Shown here: one piece after another, positions 23,546-32,687 of the stretch | How the letters are laid out: the number at the start of each line of letters is the position of its first letter | Position numbering within the stretch: the first letter of the stretch is position 1 | NCBI GenBank assembly: GCA_007127235.1 | Contig: SKZT01000150.1 | Span: forward strand, 1 to 35,043 | Direction of reading: 5' to 3' | Length of the DNA: 35,043 bases | Source of the DNA: Desulfobacteraceae bacterium | Lineage (GTDB): Bacteria > Desulfobacterota > Desulfobacteria > Desulfobacterales > SKZT01 | Position numbers and translations under genes: made by a program | The notes under the pieces: generated by a model | Database searches by the model: none | Seen by the model: the letters and a program-made list of their open reading frames with translations, nothing else | What the model was told of the DNA's origin: nothing

Positions 23546-23575
23546 AAAAAAAGGCCGGTCAAATCGGACCGGCCT
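23546..23575 (-). terminator. Intrinsic terminator after flgE
   Basis: A 9-bp perfect stem (AGGCCGGTC at 23552-23560 with 23567-23575) has a 6-base loop and is followed on the minus strand by seven T. It ends the flgB-to-flgE transcript and separates it from motA. On the plus strand only a weak ATAAAATAATT follows. There are 127 bases between the flgE stop and the stem in which I see no gene. Confidence 0.88.
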
Positions 23576-23702
23576 ATAAAATAATTACTTATTATTCTGA
23601 GCGATTTTTCTGGCAAATAGTTGCCACTGCAGCGGAAGCGGCAAGGATGTTTGGAGTTTTTCGAAACGGAAACGCTAAAAGAGTCAGTTTTTTGGCTTTA
23701 AA

Positions 23703-25025
23703 TTATCTTTTAAGGCTGATGACTTCGTTGAGCATTTCATCGGTAGTGGTAATGGTTTTGGAAACAGCTTGAAAAGATCGCTGGGTAATAATCATTTTTG
23801 CAAATTCTGCGGCAATATCCACCGTGGAATTTTCCAATGCATATGAGAAAATCTTTCCGACTCCAGAGCCGGCTGTTCCTAAATCCGGCGGGCCGGATTC
23901 TTTAGTGGCCTCGAACAGGTTGTTACCGATTTTAGCCAGGCCATTGTTGTTTGAAAATTTTGCAAGACCCAGCTTGGCCAGGTCTCTGGTTTGTCCGTTT
24001 GAATAAATACCAGTGATAACACCGTCTTTATCGATGGAAATTGTAGTTAAATTTCCCGAGGCACCTCCGTTGGCTTCCTGGGTTACCACCACAGAATCGG
24101 TGGCAAATTGGGTAAGGTTCATGGTAAATTCGATGGTGTTGTCAATGGCGGAGCCGTTATTCCAGGCTAGTCCGTTGGGTTCCTTGCCTGCAATGATTTT
24201 TGGCCAGGTGGGGTTAGTCGGGCCGATGGTTTCCCCACCCGATGTAATCGTTGCGAGAATACCATTCTCATCAAAGGTAAATTCCCCACCTCCAACTTTA
24301 ACTATGGGGGGATCATCATCACCATCAAAGCCTTGAATATCTTCCGCAGACACCGCTTGATTGTATTCCCAGGCGTTGGTATCGGTTTTTGTAAAATAGG
24401 TGGTAATCAAGTGCGTATCGCCCAGGGAGTCGTATACCAGAGAAGTAATCGAAAAATTGGATGTTTCGCTCGGTGCTTCATCATCCCATCCACCTTCAAT
24501 TATTTCCGATTGCGAATTCAGGTTTGTGTTTAAATTGACTTTCGAAGTGGCCTCGGCTTCCACAAACGAGCGGGTATTGATCTGAATATCGCTTGCATAA
24601 TCGGCAAAACCGCCGGCCTCAAGACGCTGAAAGCCCTGAACGATATATCCCTCAGGATTTACGAGATGTCCTTGTCCACTCAGATGAAAAGCTCCTGCTC
24701 TGGTGTATTGCTTGGCCTGGCTGTCAGGATTCCGAACGATAAAAAAACCGGGCCCCTCGATAGCCAGGTCGGTTATGGAGTTGGTGCTTTCTATTGAACC
24801 CTGGCTGAAAATGTTATCAACTGTGGAAAGGCTTGCTCCCCTGCCGATTTGACTTATTCCGCCGCTTCCGGATACGTTGTTGGGAATCAGATCTGAAAAA
24901 AGTGTTCGGCTGGCTTTAAAGCCGGTCGTATTGATGTTGGCCAGGTTGTTGCCGATAACGCTCATGGAATTTGAAAAGGATTGCAGCCCTGAAATGCCGC
25001 TATTCATTGCACTGCTTAGTCCCAT
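23703..25025 (-). CDS. flgE: Flagellar hook protein FlgE
   Basis: 440 residues. N-terminal GISGLQSFSNSMSVIG-NNLANINTTGFK (10-37) and C-terminal FAKMIITQRSFQAVSKTITTTDEMLNEVISLKR are the hook core. The middle holds LAIEGPGFFIVRNPDSQAKQYTRAGAF and the hook surface domains (SITSLVYDSLGDTHLITTYF, TISIDKDGVITGIYSNGQTRDLAKLGLAKF). It is exported and polymerises under the FlgD cap to form the universal joint. An AGGAGGAG ribosome site is the best in the cluster, consistent with the large amount needed. It is last in its block, followed by a terminator. Confidence 0.97.
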   Translation of the reverse strand: MGLSSAMNSGISGLQSFSNSMSVIGNNLANINTTGFKASRTLFSDLIPNNVSGSGGISQIGRGASLSTVDNIFSQGSIESTNSITDLAIEGPGFFIVRNPDSQAKQYTRAGAFHLSGQGHLVNPEGYIVQGFQRLEAGGFADYASDIQINTRSFVEAEATSKVNLNTNLNSQSEIIEGGWDDEAPSETSNFSITSLVYDSLGDTHLITTYFTKTDTNAWEYNQAVSAEDIQGFDGDDDPPIVKVGGGEFTFDENGILATITSGGETIGPTNPTWPKIIAGKEPNGLAWNNGSAIDNTIEFTMNLTQFATDSVVVTQEANGGASGNLTTISIDKDGVITGIYSNGQTRDLAKLGLAKFSNNNGLAKIGNNLFEATKESGPPDLGTAGSGVGKIFSYALENSTVDIAAEFAKMIITQRSFQAVSKTITTTDEMLNEVISLKR

Positions 25026-25084
25026 ATTCTCTCCTCCTGTTTTTACTGGAAAATTTTATAATTTCAAATTTTTTTCGAACTTTG

Positions 25085-25768
25085 TTAATCATTAGTTTCA
25101 GAAATTGTCAGATTATTGACTTCGGAGATTTCAGAAAGTTTCACCGGCCCGTTGGTGGTCATAAGAATCGTTTCCGGCGCGGAAAAATCCACTCCCGTAA
25201 TTCGGCTTTTGACCAAGGATGAACCCGAAATTGGATCACCCTCCTCCGTTGTACCGACAACTCTCAGAGAATAGATACCTTCCGGCAGTTGTTGACCATT
25301 CTGATCTTTGCCATCCCACCAAACAAAAGGTTCACCGGCAGAGGGGGGGTCAACCTTAATATCGCCTACGGCTTGTCCTTCTGCGGTGGTTATGTAAACA
25401 GTTGCATCCTTGATCTTTTCATTAAAACGAAAACCAACTTCCACGGCCTCCCCATGGAATTTAAATGTCTCAGATTCAGACGCCACATATTTATCGATCA
25501 TGGATAAAGCAGACAACCGGTCAAAACCGCCCTGGATCGAATGCAGTGCTTCCAGGTTTTCATTGATATTATTAAGTTGCTCCAATGAGCTGAACTGAGC
25601 CAGCTGAGATGTAAACTCGGTTGGATCCATAGGTTTGAGGGGATCCTGGTTTTGAAGTTGAGTAACCAGAAGGGTCAGGAAATCATCCTTGCCAAGGGTT
25701 TGAGCATGGGTACTGCTTGGGATATCCCCTATATATCCAGGTTGTCGCAATGCAAAGATACTGTTCAT
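25085..25768 (-). CDS. flgD: Hook-cap assembly protein FlgD
   Basis: 227 residues. The conserved N-terminal region LGKDDFLTLLVTQLQNQDPLKPMDPTEFTSQLAQFSSLEQLNNIN defines FlgD. The C-terminal half is a tudor/FnIII-like pair with FVWWDGKDQNGQQLPEGIYSLRVVG, the FLIGOR-type loop. FlgD caps the growing hook and is later replaced by FlgK. It lies between fliK (19 bases) and flgE (59 bases), the usual hook gene set. Confidence 0.96.
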   Translation of the reverse strand: MNSIFALRQPGYIGDIPSSTHAQTLGKDDFLTLLVTQLQNQDPLKPMDPTEFTSQLAQFSSLEQLNNINENLEALHSIQGGFDRLSALSMIDKYVASESETFKFHGEAVEVGFRFNEKIKDATVYITTAEGQAVGDIKVDPPSAGEPFVWWDGKDQNGQQLPEGIYSLRVVGTTEEGDPISGSSLVKSRITGVDFSAPETILMTTNGPVKLSEISEVNNLTISETND

Positions 25769-25787
25769 TTCATAGCTCCTTTTGATT

Positions 25788-27014
25788 TTATACTCTCAGG
25801 CTCAACCCTTGAGTCGTCTCCCATCCTTTAGAGTTATTTTGAGGTAGAAAGACATTCAGGTCTTCCGGGGAGGCTTTTTTCGGGGCTACATTTTCATCTG
25901 CCTTTGAAAATTTTTCTTCTTCAAACGGGGATTTTTCCTGATTGTCAGATTCAACACTTACCCGAAGATCGGAAAGAGCAATGCCGTGGTCTTCCAAAGA
26001 TTGTTGTAACAAGGGAAGGTTTTTTTCCAAAATTCCAACCACCTGATTATTTGTGGATTGTAAATGCACATTCAGACCCTCTTTTTTGGAAACGATTTTT
26101 ACTTTCACTTTTCCCAGTTCAGGGGGATATAAATGAATAACCATATTTGGGATATTTTGCCGAACACCGGTAAAAAGGCGGGCAGAAATCTGAGCAAGCA
26201 CATTGTTTTCAGTCCGCTGCATATTTTTGTCAGAGGCTGCCTCAGCTTGTTTTATATGTGAATTCGCATTGTTTATGCTTTCGTGCATATCCACTGCCGC
26301 TTTTATTTGAAAAGAAAAACCTGGCGTGGATTGTCCTCTTACCGGATTGCTGAAATCCGATTTGTTAAGGGTTGAAACTTTTGGTGTTTCTATGGCATTT
26401 TTTATTTTTTCTTCCGGGTTGGTAACCATTTTCAATCCAGCATCCCTTTTTGTATGTTCCATAAAAGGTTTATCTTTGAGCAGTGTTTTTTCCGAATCTA
26501 TGTCCATTTTCAGTACGATATCCGCTTTGCCGTTTCCGTAAACCGTTTTATCCTTTGATTCTCCTTTAATAACGCTGTTTCCCGGAGCAGAAGCTGCCTC
26601 CATTAGGATCTCTTTTAGCGGATGCTTCACCATGTTATACCTTTCAACGGTTTCCAACATAGATGCCTGAGTGGAATAAATTTCTGTTGAAGCTGACCCG
26701 GAAACATGGGATCTGTTTTCCGAACCGTTCATATTTGCAGACAAAAGCAATTGGCCCACTTCGGTTTGGGAGGCAATCAAATTAAGATGATCTTTTTCAG
26801 AATGTTTTTGATGAGTGAGCAGTTCGGATTGGTTTGTTAGCGGTGCTGTTGACTTTTCAATTCCTTTAGCCAGCAATTCCCAAAAAAAATGGTGGTTTGA
26901 ATCATTTTTTTGGAAACAATGGTCTGCCAGTTTTTCATGAGGTGTTTCACCCTTTTTACCCGCAGAACTCATTAAGTTTTCAAGACCCGTAAGTTCTTGA
27001 TCGGAAAAAATCAT
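25788..27014 (-). CDS. fliK: Hook-length control protein FliK
   Basis: 408 residues, low conservation in the first 280. The C-terminal domain contains the family mark LYPPELGKVKVKIVSKKEGLNVHLQSTNNQVVGILEKNLPLLQQSLEDHGIALSDLRVSVES, which contacts FlhB to switch substrate class. The N-terminal region is polar, with many Lys, Glu, Ser and Asn, as expected for the molecular-ruler part. It lies between the motE-like gene and flgD. Confidence 0.92.
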   Translation of the reverse strand: MIFSDQELTGLENLMSSAGKKGETPHEKLADHCFQKNDSNHHFFWELLAKGIEKSTAPLTNQSELLTHQKHSEKDHLNLIASQTEVGQLLLSANMNGSENRSHVSGSASTEIYSTQASMLETVERYNMVKHPLKEILMEAASAPGNSVIKGESKDKTVYGNGKADIVLKMDIDSEKTLLKDKPFMEHTKRDAGLKMVTNPEEKIKNAIETPKVSTLNKSDFSNPVRGQSTPGFSFQIKAAVDMHESINNANSHIKQAEAASDKNMQRTENNVLAQISARLFTGVRQNIPNMVIHLYPPELGKVKVKIVSKKEGLNVHLQSTNNQVVGILEKNLPLLQQSLEDHGIALSDLRVSVESDNQEKSPFEEEKFSKADENVAPKKASPEDLNVFLPQNNSKGWETTQGLSLRV

Positions 27015-27058
27015 GGGTTGACCTTCGAATTTGTATCGTAATTATTCATCATATCATT

Positions 27059-27583
27059 TTAATGTCCCACACGTCCCAGTGCTGTACTATATTCCACGGC
27101 TGTTGTTTTTTCCATTTGATCCAATATCCTTCCGGCATATTTGTCGCGCATCATGGAAAGAATTGAGACCGCCAAGGTTTTATCCATGGAAGCCAGTGTC
27201 AAGGCGGCTCCGGCCGGGTCCCTTTTTTGATAAATCAAACTCAATTTTCTCACCTTATCGCGCTCGGCATCATCTTTTCGCGCAAGAAGTTTTTCCAGTT
27301 CTTCCCGAAGTTCTCCTAAACGCTTTAGCTTATTATCGACCTCTGATTGCAAAACCTTTAATTCTTTTTCGCGTCTGTCCAAAGCCTGTTGCCTTTTGTC
27401 GAGTTTGAGCTTTTCTTCATTGAAATTCAACAGTATCCTTCTTGCCTCAACTCCGATATCACCACAATCGAAAAAAACTATGGAATCTTGTCCGAGACTT
27501 TGGGATGGATGGCCGGCAATGATGCAAAACATTAAAAACATCGCAAGAATCCAACCATGATAAATGTTTTTATTTCCTTTCAT
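27059..27583 (-). CDS. MotE-like periplasmic protein (MgtE-N/FliG-like fold with coiled coil)
   Basis: 174 residues. An N-terminal membrane or signal segment (about 10-28, GWILAMFLMFCIIAGHPSQS) is followed by a long coiled coil (about 55-110, KLDKRQQALDRREKELKVLQSEVDNKLK onwards), and then a helical domain (LSLIYQKRDPAGAALTLASMDKTLAVSILSMMRDKYAGRILDQM) like the MgtE N-terminal/FliG-middle fold. This is the layout of MotE, a chaperone and placement factor for the stator protein MotC in Rhizobiales, and of proteins beside fliJ in many bacteria. No motC is visible; the partner here may be motAB. It starts at the fliJ stop (ATGA). Confidence 0.8.
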   Translation of the reverse strand: MKGNKNIYHGWILAMFLMFCIIAGHPSQSLGQDSIVFFDCGDIGVEARRILLNFNEEKLKLDKRQQALDRREKELKVLQSEVDNKLKRLGELREELEKLLARKDDAERDKVRKLSLIYQKRDPAGAALTLASMDKTLAVSILSMMRDKYAGRILDQMEKTTAVEYSTALGRVGH

Positions 27584-28017
27584 TTTCTGTCTCCAAAACA
27601 GAGATTTGCTACTTCATCCAAAAAAACATTTTCCATGTGTTTGTGCTTTTCTTTCTCAATTTTTCCCCTGTTTTTTTTAAGAATTTCCAATACTTTTTTT
27701 TCCTGCCGTGCCTTAACCAGTTTTTTTTGTTTTTTTTTAATTTTTTGATCAAGGCTATCCAGTTGTTGCCGGATATCCTGCAGTTGATTTTTTTTGCACC
27801 CGATACATTCCAGATAAAGATTGATCTCAGTAATAAGCATGCCTATATGCGTTGCCTCCTGAAACGCATCATAAAGTTTTTGCAATTTTTTTTGTTCCTC
27901 CTCTTTTTTCAAAATCAGCAAATGCTTTTGTTCAAGACACATCAAGAGGGATTTTTGTGTTATATTTTCAATTTGCTTTCGATAATCCAGAACCGATTGT
28001 AGTCTGAAAGGTTTCAT
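27580..28017 (-). CDS. fliJ: FliJ, flagellar export stalk protein
   Basis: 145 residues, an antiparallel coiled coil rich in Lys, Glu and Gln, starting MKPFRLQSVLDYRKQIENITQ, which is typical of FliJ (FxLxxVLxYRK). FliJ fits into the FliI hexamer like the gamma subunit in F1-ATPase and links it to FlhA. Position directly after fliI (ATGA overlap) confirms it. Amino-acid composition is extremely lysine-rich in the second helix. Confidence 0.93.
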   Translation of the reverse strand: MKPFRLQSVLDYRKQIENITQKSLLMCLEQKHLLILKKEEEQKKLQKLYDAFQEATHIGMLITEINLYLECIGCKKNQLQDIRQQLDSLDQKIKKKQKKLVKARQEKKVLEILKKNRGKIEKEKHKHMENVFLDEVANLCFGDRK

Positions 28018-29327
28018 TTTTCATTATCCTGAAAGAGTTTTTCCATAGCTTTCCTGGTTTGTTTCAAGGTTATTTTTTCTGTTCGCCCCTGGCATAGAAA
28101 GTGGTTAACTGGGTCAATATACTTTAAAGCCATGTCGATTTTTGGGTTTGTTCCTTTTTTATAGGCTCCGATGTTGATGAGATCTTCATGTTCAGAATAA
28201 AGTGCCAGTACTTTCCTGATCTTTGCGCTAAGTGCCAGATGATCCTCATCGACAATTTTTTGCATCAGCCGGCTGTTGGAATGAAGGACATCGATAGCCG
28301 GATAGTGATTTTTAGAAGCCAGTTCGCGGGCAAGAACAATGTGGCCATCCAATATTGAACGTACTGCATCCGCCACTGGTTCATTCATATCGTCCCCTTC
28401 AACCAGCACCGTAAATAAACCGGTAATACTGCCCATATCGATGAAGCTGCCTGCCCGTTCCAGTAGTTTGGGAAGCCTGGAAAAAACCGAAGGTGTATAA
28501 CCTTTTGTAGTGGGCGGTTCTCCTACGGCAAGACCGATCTCGCGCATGGACATGGCGAACCTGGTGACCGAATCCATCATCAGCAATACCTGTTTTCCCC
28601 GGGCACAAAAAAATTCAGCTATGGCCATGGCGGTGAATGCCCCTCGCATTCTCAGCAAGGGTGATTGGTCAGATGTGGCTACTATCACAACAGAGCGTGA
28701 TAAACCTTCCTCACCGAGGTCATCCTCTATAAATTCCCGAACCTCTCGTCCCCTTTCACCAATCAGGGCAATCACGTTGATGTCGGCTTTGCTATTTCTG
28801 GCCATCATTCCCAGCAAAACACTTTTTCCCACTCCTGATCCTGCCATAATGCCCATTCTTTGACCCATACCGCAGGCTAACAGCCCGTTGATTGCTTTTA
28901 CACCCAAATCCAGGGCATCAGAAATTTGACTTCGGTTTAAGGGAGGCGGGGGCAAATGATATAATGCCTGTTTTTCAGAGCAGTTTAAGGGCCCTTTTTT
29001 ATCTGCAGGCTTGGCCATTGCGTCAACTACACGTCCAAGCAGGGATGACCCCACAGGAATGTGTGCATTTGTATCCAAAACGCGAATTATGCTCCCTGCG
29101 CCCAACCCGTGCATTTCCCCCAGGGGCATCAGCAGGCTCACATTTTCGCGAAATCCCACTACTTCAGCCAAAACTGACGATCCGGAATGCCGGGGCATAA
29201 CTTCACATATGGAGCCTATGGAAGCCTGAGGACAGTATCCTTCAATGACCAATCCCACAATTTTTATTACTTTACCGCTGATTTTGAGTGGGTTAACCCG
29301 GCTTAAAGAAGATACTACATGCTGCAT
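28014..29327 (-). CDS. fliI: Flagellar export ATPase FliI
   Basis: 437 residues. Walker A AGSGVGKS (162-169), the catalytic GERGREV (190-196), Walker B VLLMMD (247-252), and the type III ATPase stretch PPTTKGYTPSVFSRLPKLLERAG (271-293) are all present. It forms a hexamer at the base of the export gate and is held by FliH in solution. It lies 20 bases after fliH and overlaps fliJ by ATGA. Confidence 0.98.
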   Translation of the reverse strand: MQHVVSSLSRVNPLKISGKVIKIVGLVIEGYCPQASIGSICEVMPRHSGSSVLAEVVGFRENVSLLMPLGEMHGLGAGSIIRVLDTNAHIPVGSSLLGRVVDAMAKPADKKGPLNCSEKQALYHLPPPPLNRSQISDALDLGVKAINGLLACGMGQRMGIMAGSGVGKSVLLGMMARNSKADINVIALIGERGREVREFIEDDLGEEGLSRSVVIVATSDQSPLLRMRGAFTAMAIAEFFCARGKQVLLMMDSVTRFAMSMREIGLAVGEPPTTKGYTPSVFSRLPKLLERAGSFIDMGSITGLFTVLVEGDDMNEPVADAVRSILDGHIVLARELASKNHYPAIDVLHSNSRLMQKIVDEDHLALSAKIRKVLALYSEHEDLINIGAYKKGTNPKIDMALKYIDPVNHFLCQGRTEKITLKQTRKAMEKLFQDNEK

Positions 29328-29347
29328 AATTAAGGGTCTCTGATGGT

Positions 29348-30079
29348 TTATGTTTTGTTTGCCTGACAGACCGTCGCGTACAGATGTTTATAAATTTCAT
29401 CCAGTTGTGACTCAATGGTTGCATCAACTTCTCCTGACCGGGATTCGGCGATGCACCCACCTCTGGAAATTGTTTCGTCTGAAATAAAATGAATATTTTG
29501 TAAACCTTTCATGCTAGCCAAAAACAAAGGTTCTTTTTCTGAAACTATTTGGAGATCCTCCGGATGAACCTTAATATAATATTCATCAGCTTCAATAGCC
29601 GATTGAAGAGCCTTGTTTACGGTATGTATGATAATTTCCTTATTTTTTTCGATTTCAGTTTGGATAACTTTTTTGGCTACTGCCATAATCAGCCTGACCA
29701 TGTCTTCTTTGCTGCTTTCTAACAAAGATTTCCGGAGACCGTTGATCTGTTCAAGACCTTCACCAAAAGCCTGGACAGCTGAATGGAATTTTTTTTCACT
29801 TTCCTGCCGGCCGGCTATTCTGCCTTTGGTGTAGGCTTCTTTTTTTATTGCCTCAAGCTCTGTGGTTTCGTCCTTAAGAAGATTCTCATCCGTTTTTTTC
29901 TTAGCTTCGGATACAGAAACGGCGGATGGCTTGATATCTCCAGGTCCGTTCGGAAATTTTGGCACAAAAAGGGCGTTTGTGCCATCTTGGGTTAGTTCCA
30001 GATCCTGAAATCTAACACTTTCATACTGAATGTCGCTTCCAGAAGGATATATTTTAAACAAGGGTTTCTTTACCTCCAC
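29348..30079 (-). CDS. fliH: FliH, negative regulator and linker of FliI
   Basis: 243 residues; a coiled-coil central region (about 90-130, EAIKKEAYTKGRIAGRQESEKKF is typical) and the C-terminal FliI-binding domain (IMAVAKKVIQTEIEKNKEIIIHTVNKALQSAIEADEYYIKVHPEDLQIV, then RGGCIAESRSGEVDATIESQLDEI). It links FliI to FliN in the C-ring. The GTG start at 30079 overlaps fliG by 26 bases. A TTG at 30059-30061, 11 bases after a GGAGGT, is an alternative start that would remove six residues. Confidence 0.93.
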   Translation of the reverse strand: MEVKKPLFKIYPSGSDIQYESVRFQDLELTQDGTNALFVPKFPNGPGDIKPSAVSVSEAKKKTDENLLKDETTELEAIKKEAYTKGRIAGRQESEKKFHSAVQAFGEGLEQINGLRKSLLESSKEDMVRLIMAVAKKVIQTEIEKNKEIIIHTVNKALQSAIEADEYYIKVHPEDLQIVSEKEPLFLASMKGLQNIHFISDETISRGGCIAESRSGEVDATIESQLDEIYKHLYATVCQANKT

Positions 30080-31064
30080 CCGTGAGTATCAGCTGGCCTT
30101 CTTCTTCGAGTCTCAAGGCAATTCTGACAATACTGCGTTGAGCCTGTTCAACATCTGATAATCTTACGGGACCAAGGGCTTCCAGGTCTTCGGAAATAAT
30201 ATCGGCAGCTCCTTCGCTAATATTTTGGAATATTTTTTCTTTTATACTTTCACTGGCGGTTTTTAAAGCTAAAGTCAGCGTTTCACTTTTAACTTCCCTT
30301 AAAATTTTCTGCATTCCAATATTATCGATCAGGAGCAGGTCATCAAAAGTAAACATCAAATTTCTTATCTTTTCGGCAGTTTGTTGGTCGATTTCTTCTA
30401 TTGCGTTTAAAATTTTTTGCTCAGTTCCTTTTTCCAGGCGAGTTAATATTTCTACCACTTTGTCTACTCCGCCGACATGCTGTTGGTCTTTTTTAACAAA
30501 TCCCCCGATATCCCCTTGCAGCGCTTCTTCAATCTGATGAATAATTTCCGGTGATACCTTTTCTATCCTGGCAATTCTATATATTAGATCTGAACGAAGA
30601 TCTTCCGGCAAATATAAAAGAATTTTGCCGGTGTGCTCAGCCTTTTGAGTTGATAAAATCAGAGCTACGGTCTGAGGGTGTTCATTTTGAAGCAACCCCG
30701 CCACCATTCGGGGTTCCATCATGGAAATGGTCTCCAGAGGTTTTTCATCAAAGTCAGAATTAAGGTCCTCAAGAATAGATTCTGTCCACTCATTGTTTCC
30801 TGTGGAAGTCAGGGCGTTATTTACAAAATCTTTTCCATCAACGAAGATCCCTGCATATTCCTCCTGGGTTTTGCGATAATGTTGCACGGCTTGTTTTGCC
30901 AATTCAGCAGGCACATGTTCAATTCCTTTCATGTAGTTGCTGATTATCAGAACTTCTTCTTTTTTAAGCTCTTTAAAAACTTCGGAGGTGGTTTTTTCTC
31001 CAAGGCAAAGCAGAAGGTAGGCAGCCTTTTCAGCACCATCCATTTTTGAGAAATCTTTTTTCAT
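30054..31064 (-). CDS. fliG: Rotor switch protein FliG
   Basis: 336 residues. N domain (MDGAEKAAYLLLCLGEKTTSEVFKEL), middle domain with the EHPQ motif (128-131) that binds FliM, and C-terminal domain (FTFDDLLLIDNIGMQKILREVKSETLTLALKTASESIKEKIFQNISEGAADIISEDLEALGPVRLSDVEQAQRSIV) with the charged torque helix. FliG joins the MS-ring to the C-ring and meets MotA. It lies 13 bases after fliF. Confidence 0.97.
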   Translation of the reverse strand: MKKDFSKMDGAEKAAYLLLCLGEKTTSEVFKELKKEEVLIISNYMKGIEHVPAELAKQAVQHYRKTQEEYAGIFVDGKDFVNNALTSTGNNEWTESILEDLNSDFDEKPLETISMMEPRMVAGLLQNEHPQTVALILSTQKAEHTGKILLYLPEDLRSDLIYRIARIEKVSPEIIHQIEEALQGDIGGFVKKDQQHVGGVDKVVEILTRLEKGTEQKILNAIEEIDQQTAEKIRNLMFTFDDLLLIDNIGMQKILREVKSETLTLALKTASESIKEKIFQNISEGAADIISEDLEALGPVRLSDVEQAQRSIVRIALRLEEEGQLILTGGGKETLV

Positions 31065-31077
31065 CTGAAATTATCTT

Positions 31078-32613
31078 TTAACCTTCTTTGAGCCACGCCC
31101 TGATTACCTGTGTAGGCGTTACCGAATTTTCCTCCAGCTCCTTTCGCAGTCGGGCTGGGGGATCAAGGGCTTTTAACTGCTGTCCATATTCACTTTCCAA
31201 TTCCTTTACAGTCCTGTTGTAAGGAACTAACTCGCCCTTGAGGGTATTTACCATGGGTCGTATCAGAATCTTGTAGAGAAGCAGAACAGCGATAAATAAA
31301 ATGATGTATTTAATATAGCTAAGATACCTGAAGGGATCAGAAACTGAATCCACTGCAGATATTTCAAGGGAGCTTTGTATAAAAGGCATGGCTACAACTT
31401 CTATGCGATCACCGCGGTCTATATCAATTCCAAGGGCGCTGCTTACCATCCGGCTGATGTCATTGATTTTTTCATCGGAAAAAGCAACCGGAGTGCCACT
31501 TTCTCCCGCCTCTCCTGGCGTAATTTTTTCCGCGAGCAAAACGGCGGCGGATACGTTTTTTACTCTGCCTATTGGATGGATAATCTTTTTTACTGTTTTG
31601 CTGATTTCGTAATTGGTGGTCTCCGATGTTTGGATTGTGGGAATCATGGTTTCAATGGGAGTGTTGTCTCCCAGATTGGCCTCAACTCCAGGTATACCAC
31701 CGGCCTGCCTGAGCCCTGATTCACTTCCGGTGACTCTTTCGCTTCTGGGCACGAGACTGTCCGGATCATATTCTTCCATTGTAATTGCCTCCTGAGTAAA
31801 ATCTATCTCGGCAGTTACTCTTACAATGGAGTTTCCCTGGCCCAGCGCACGATCCAGGAGCGACTGAGCTCTATTTTCCAAGTCGGATTCCAGGGTATTC
31901 TTAAATTTGAGTTTATCGGGAAGCATCCAATTATCAGCTTCGTTTTCACTGCCCTGGCTCAGAGTCCGGCCGCTGGTATCAACCACGGTAATTGCTCCCT
32001 TTTTCAGCCCTTCGATACTTCCGGCTACCAGATGAACAATTCCCTGAATTTGATTTGAAGCAAGGGAATGCCCTGCTGCCATATCTAATACCACGGATGC
32101 TTTAGCCTCTTTTTGCTGCTCAGGTAAGAGACGTCTTTCAGGCAGCACAAGATGAACTCTGGCTGATTTTACGGCTTCGAGGGATGAGATGGTGCGGGCC
32201 AGTTCGCCTTGCAATGCCCGCTGATAATTAATTTTTTGAGTAAAATTGGTAATGCCGAAACCTTGCTTGTCAAAAATCTCGAAACCTACCCCTCCCTGTC
32301 TTGGAAGGCCTGCGGCGGCCAGATCCAATCGGGTTTCGTAAACAGTGTTAGCCGGGACGTAAATAGAACGTCCGCTGTTTTTGAGTTGATAGGGTATGGC
32401 CTGGTCTTTGAGCCATTGGGTTACCGAAGATGCTTCTTCCTGGGAAAGCTCTGTGTACAAAGGGAGGTATTCTGCGCGGTTAAATTGAAAGATGATAATG
32501 GAAAAAAGAAACACAGAAAGCATTGTAATTCCTGCCAGGGACAGTTTCCTGGAAATAGGCCAGCGTTTGATATTGTTGATAAGGTTTTTAAAAGGCGTTT
32601 CTTCCATAACCAT
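31078..32613 (-). CDS. fliF: MS-ring protein FliF
   Basis: 511 residues. Membrane helix 1 (about 24-45), a large periplasmic part with YscJ/FliF ring-building motifs (YLPLYTELSQEEASSVTQWLKDQAIPYQLKNSGRSIYVPA; GFEIFDKQGFGITNFTQKINYQRALQGELARTISSLEAVKSARVHLVLPERRL), helix 2 (about 428-452), and a cytoplasmic C-terminus that binds FliG. It is the base around which the motor forms. At 511 residues it is slightly short for the family. A 74-base spacer separates it from fliE, with no terminator visible. A sigma-54-like sequence occurs within its 3' half (31483-31498). Confidence 0.97.
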   Translation of the reverse strand: MVMEETPFKNLINNIKRWPISRKLSLAGITMLSVFLFSIIIFQFNRAEYLPLYTELSQEEASSVTQWLKDQAIPYQLKNSGRSIYVPANTVYETRLDLAAAGLPRQGGVGFEIFDKQGFGITNFTQKINYQRALQGELARTISSLEAVKSARVHLVLPERRLLPEQQKEAKASVVLDMAAGHSLASNQIQGIVHLVAGSIEGLKKGAITVVDTSGRTLSQGSENEADNWMLPDKLKFKNTLESDLENRAQSLLDRALGQGNSIVRVTAEIDFTQEAITMEEYDPDSLVPRSERVTGSESGLRQAGGIPGVEANLGDNTPIETMIPTIQTSETTNYEISKTVKKIIHPIGRVKNVSAAVLLAEKITPGEAGESGTPVAFSDEKINDISRMVSSALGIDIDRGDRIEVVAMPFIQSSLEISAVDSVSDPFRYLSYIKYIILFIAVLLLYKILIRPMVNTLKGELVPYNRTVKELESEYGQQLKALDPPARLRKELEENSVTPTQVIRAWLKEG

Positions 32614-32687
32614 CCATCCGGTTTGAATTAATAAAAAAAATATGGCCTAATCAGTATTGTTAATTGTTGGGAGTCTAAACACCGAAT

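Noticed and set aside
23611-23626. Sigma-54-like TGGCA...TTGC sequence between flgE and the terminator
   Set aside because: The GG-to-GC spacing is one base too short on both strands, and this spacing is strict for sigma-54. It is just a 6-bp inverted repeat without a T-run, so not a terminator either.
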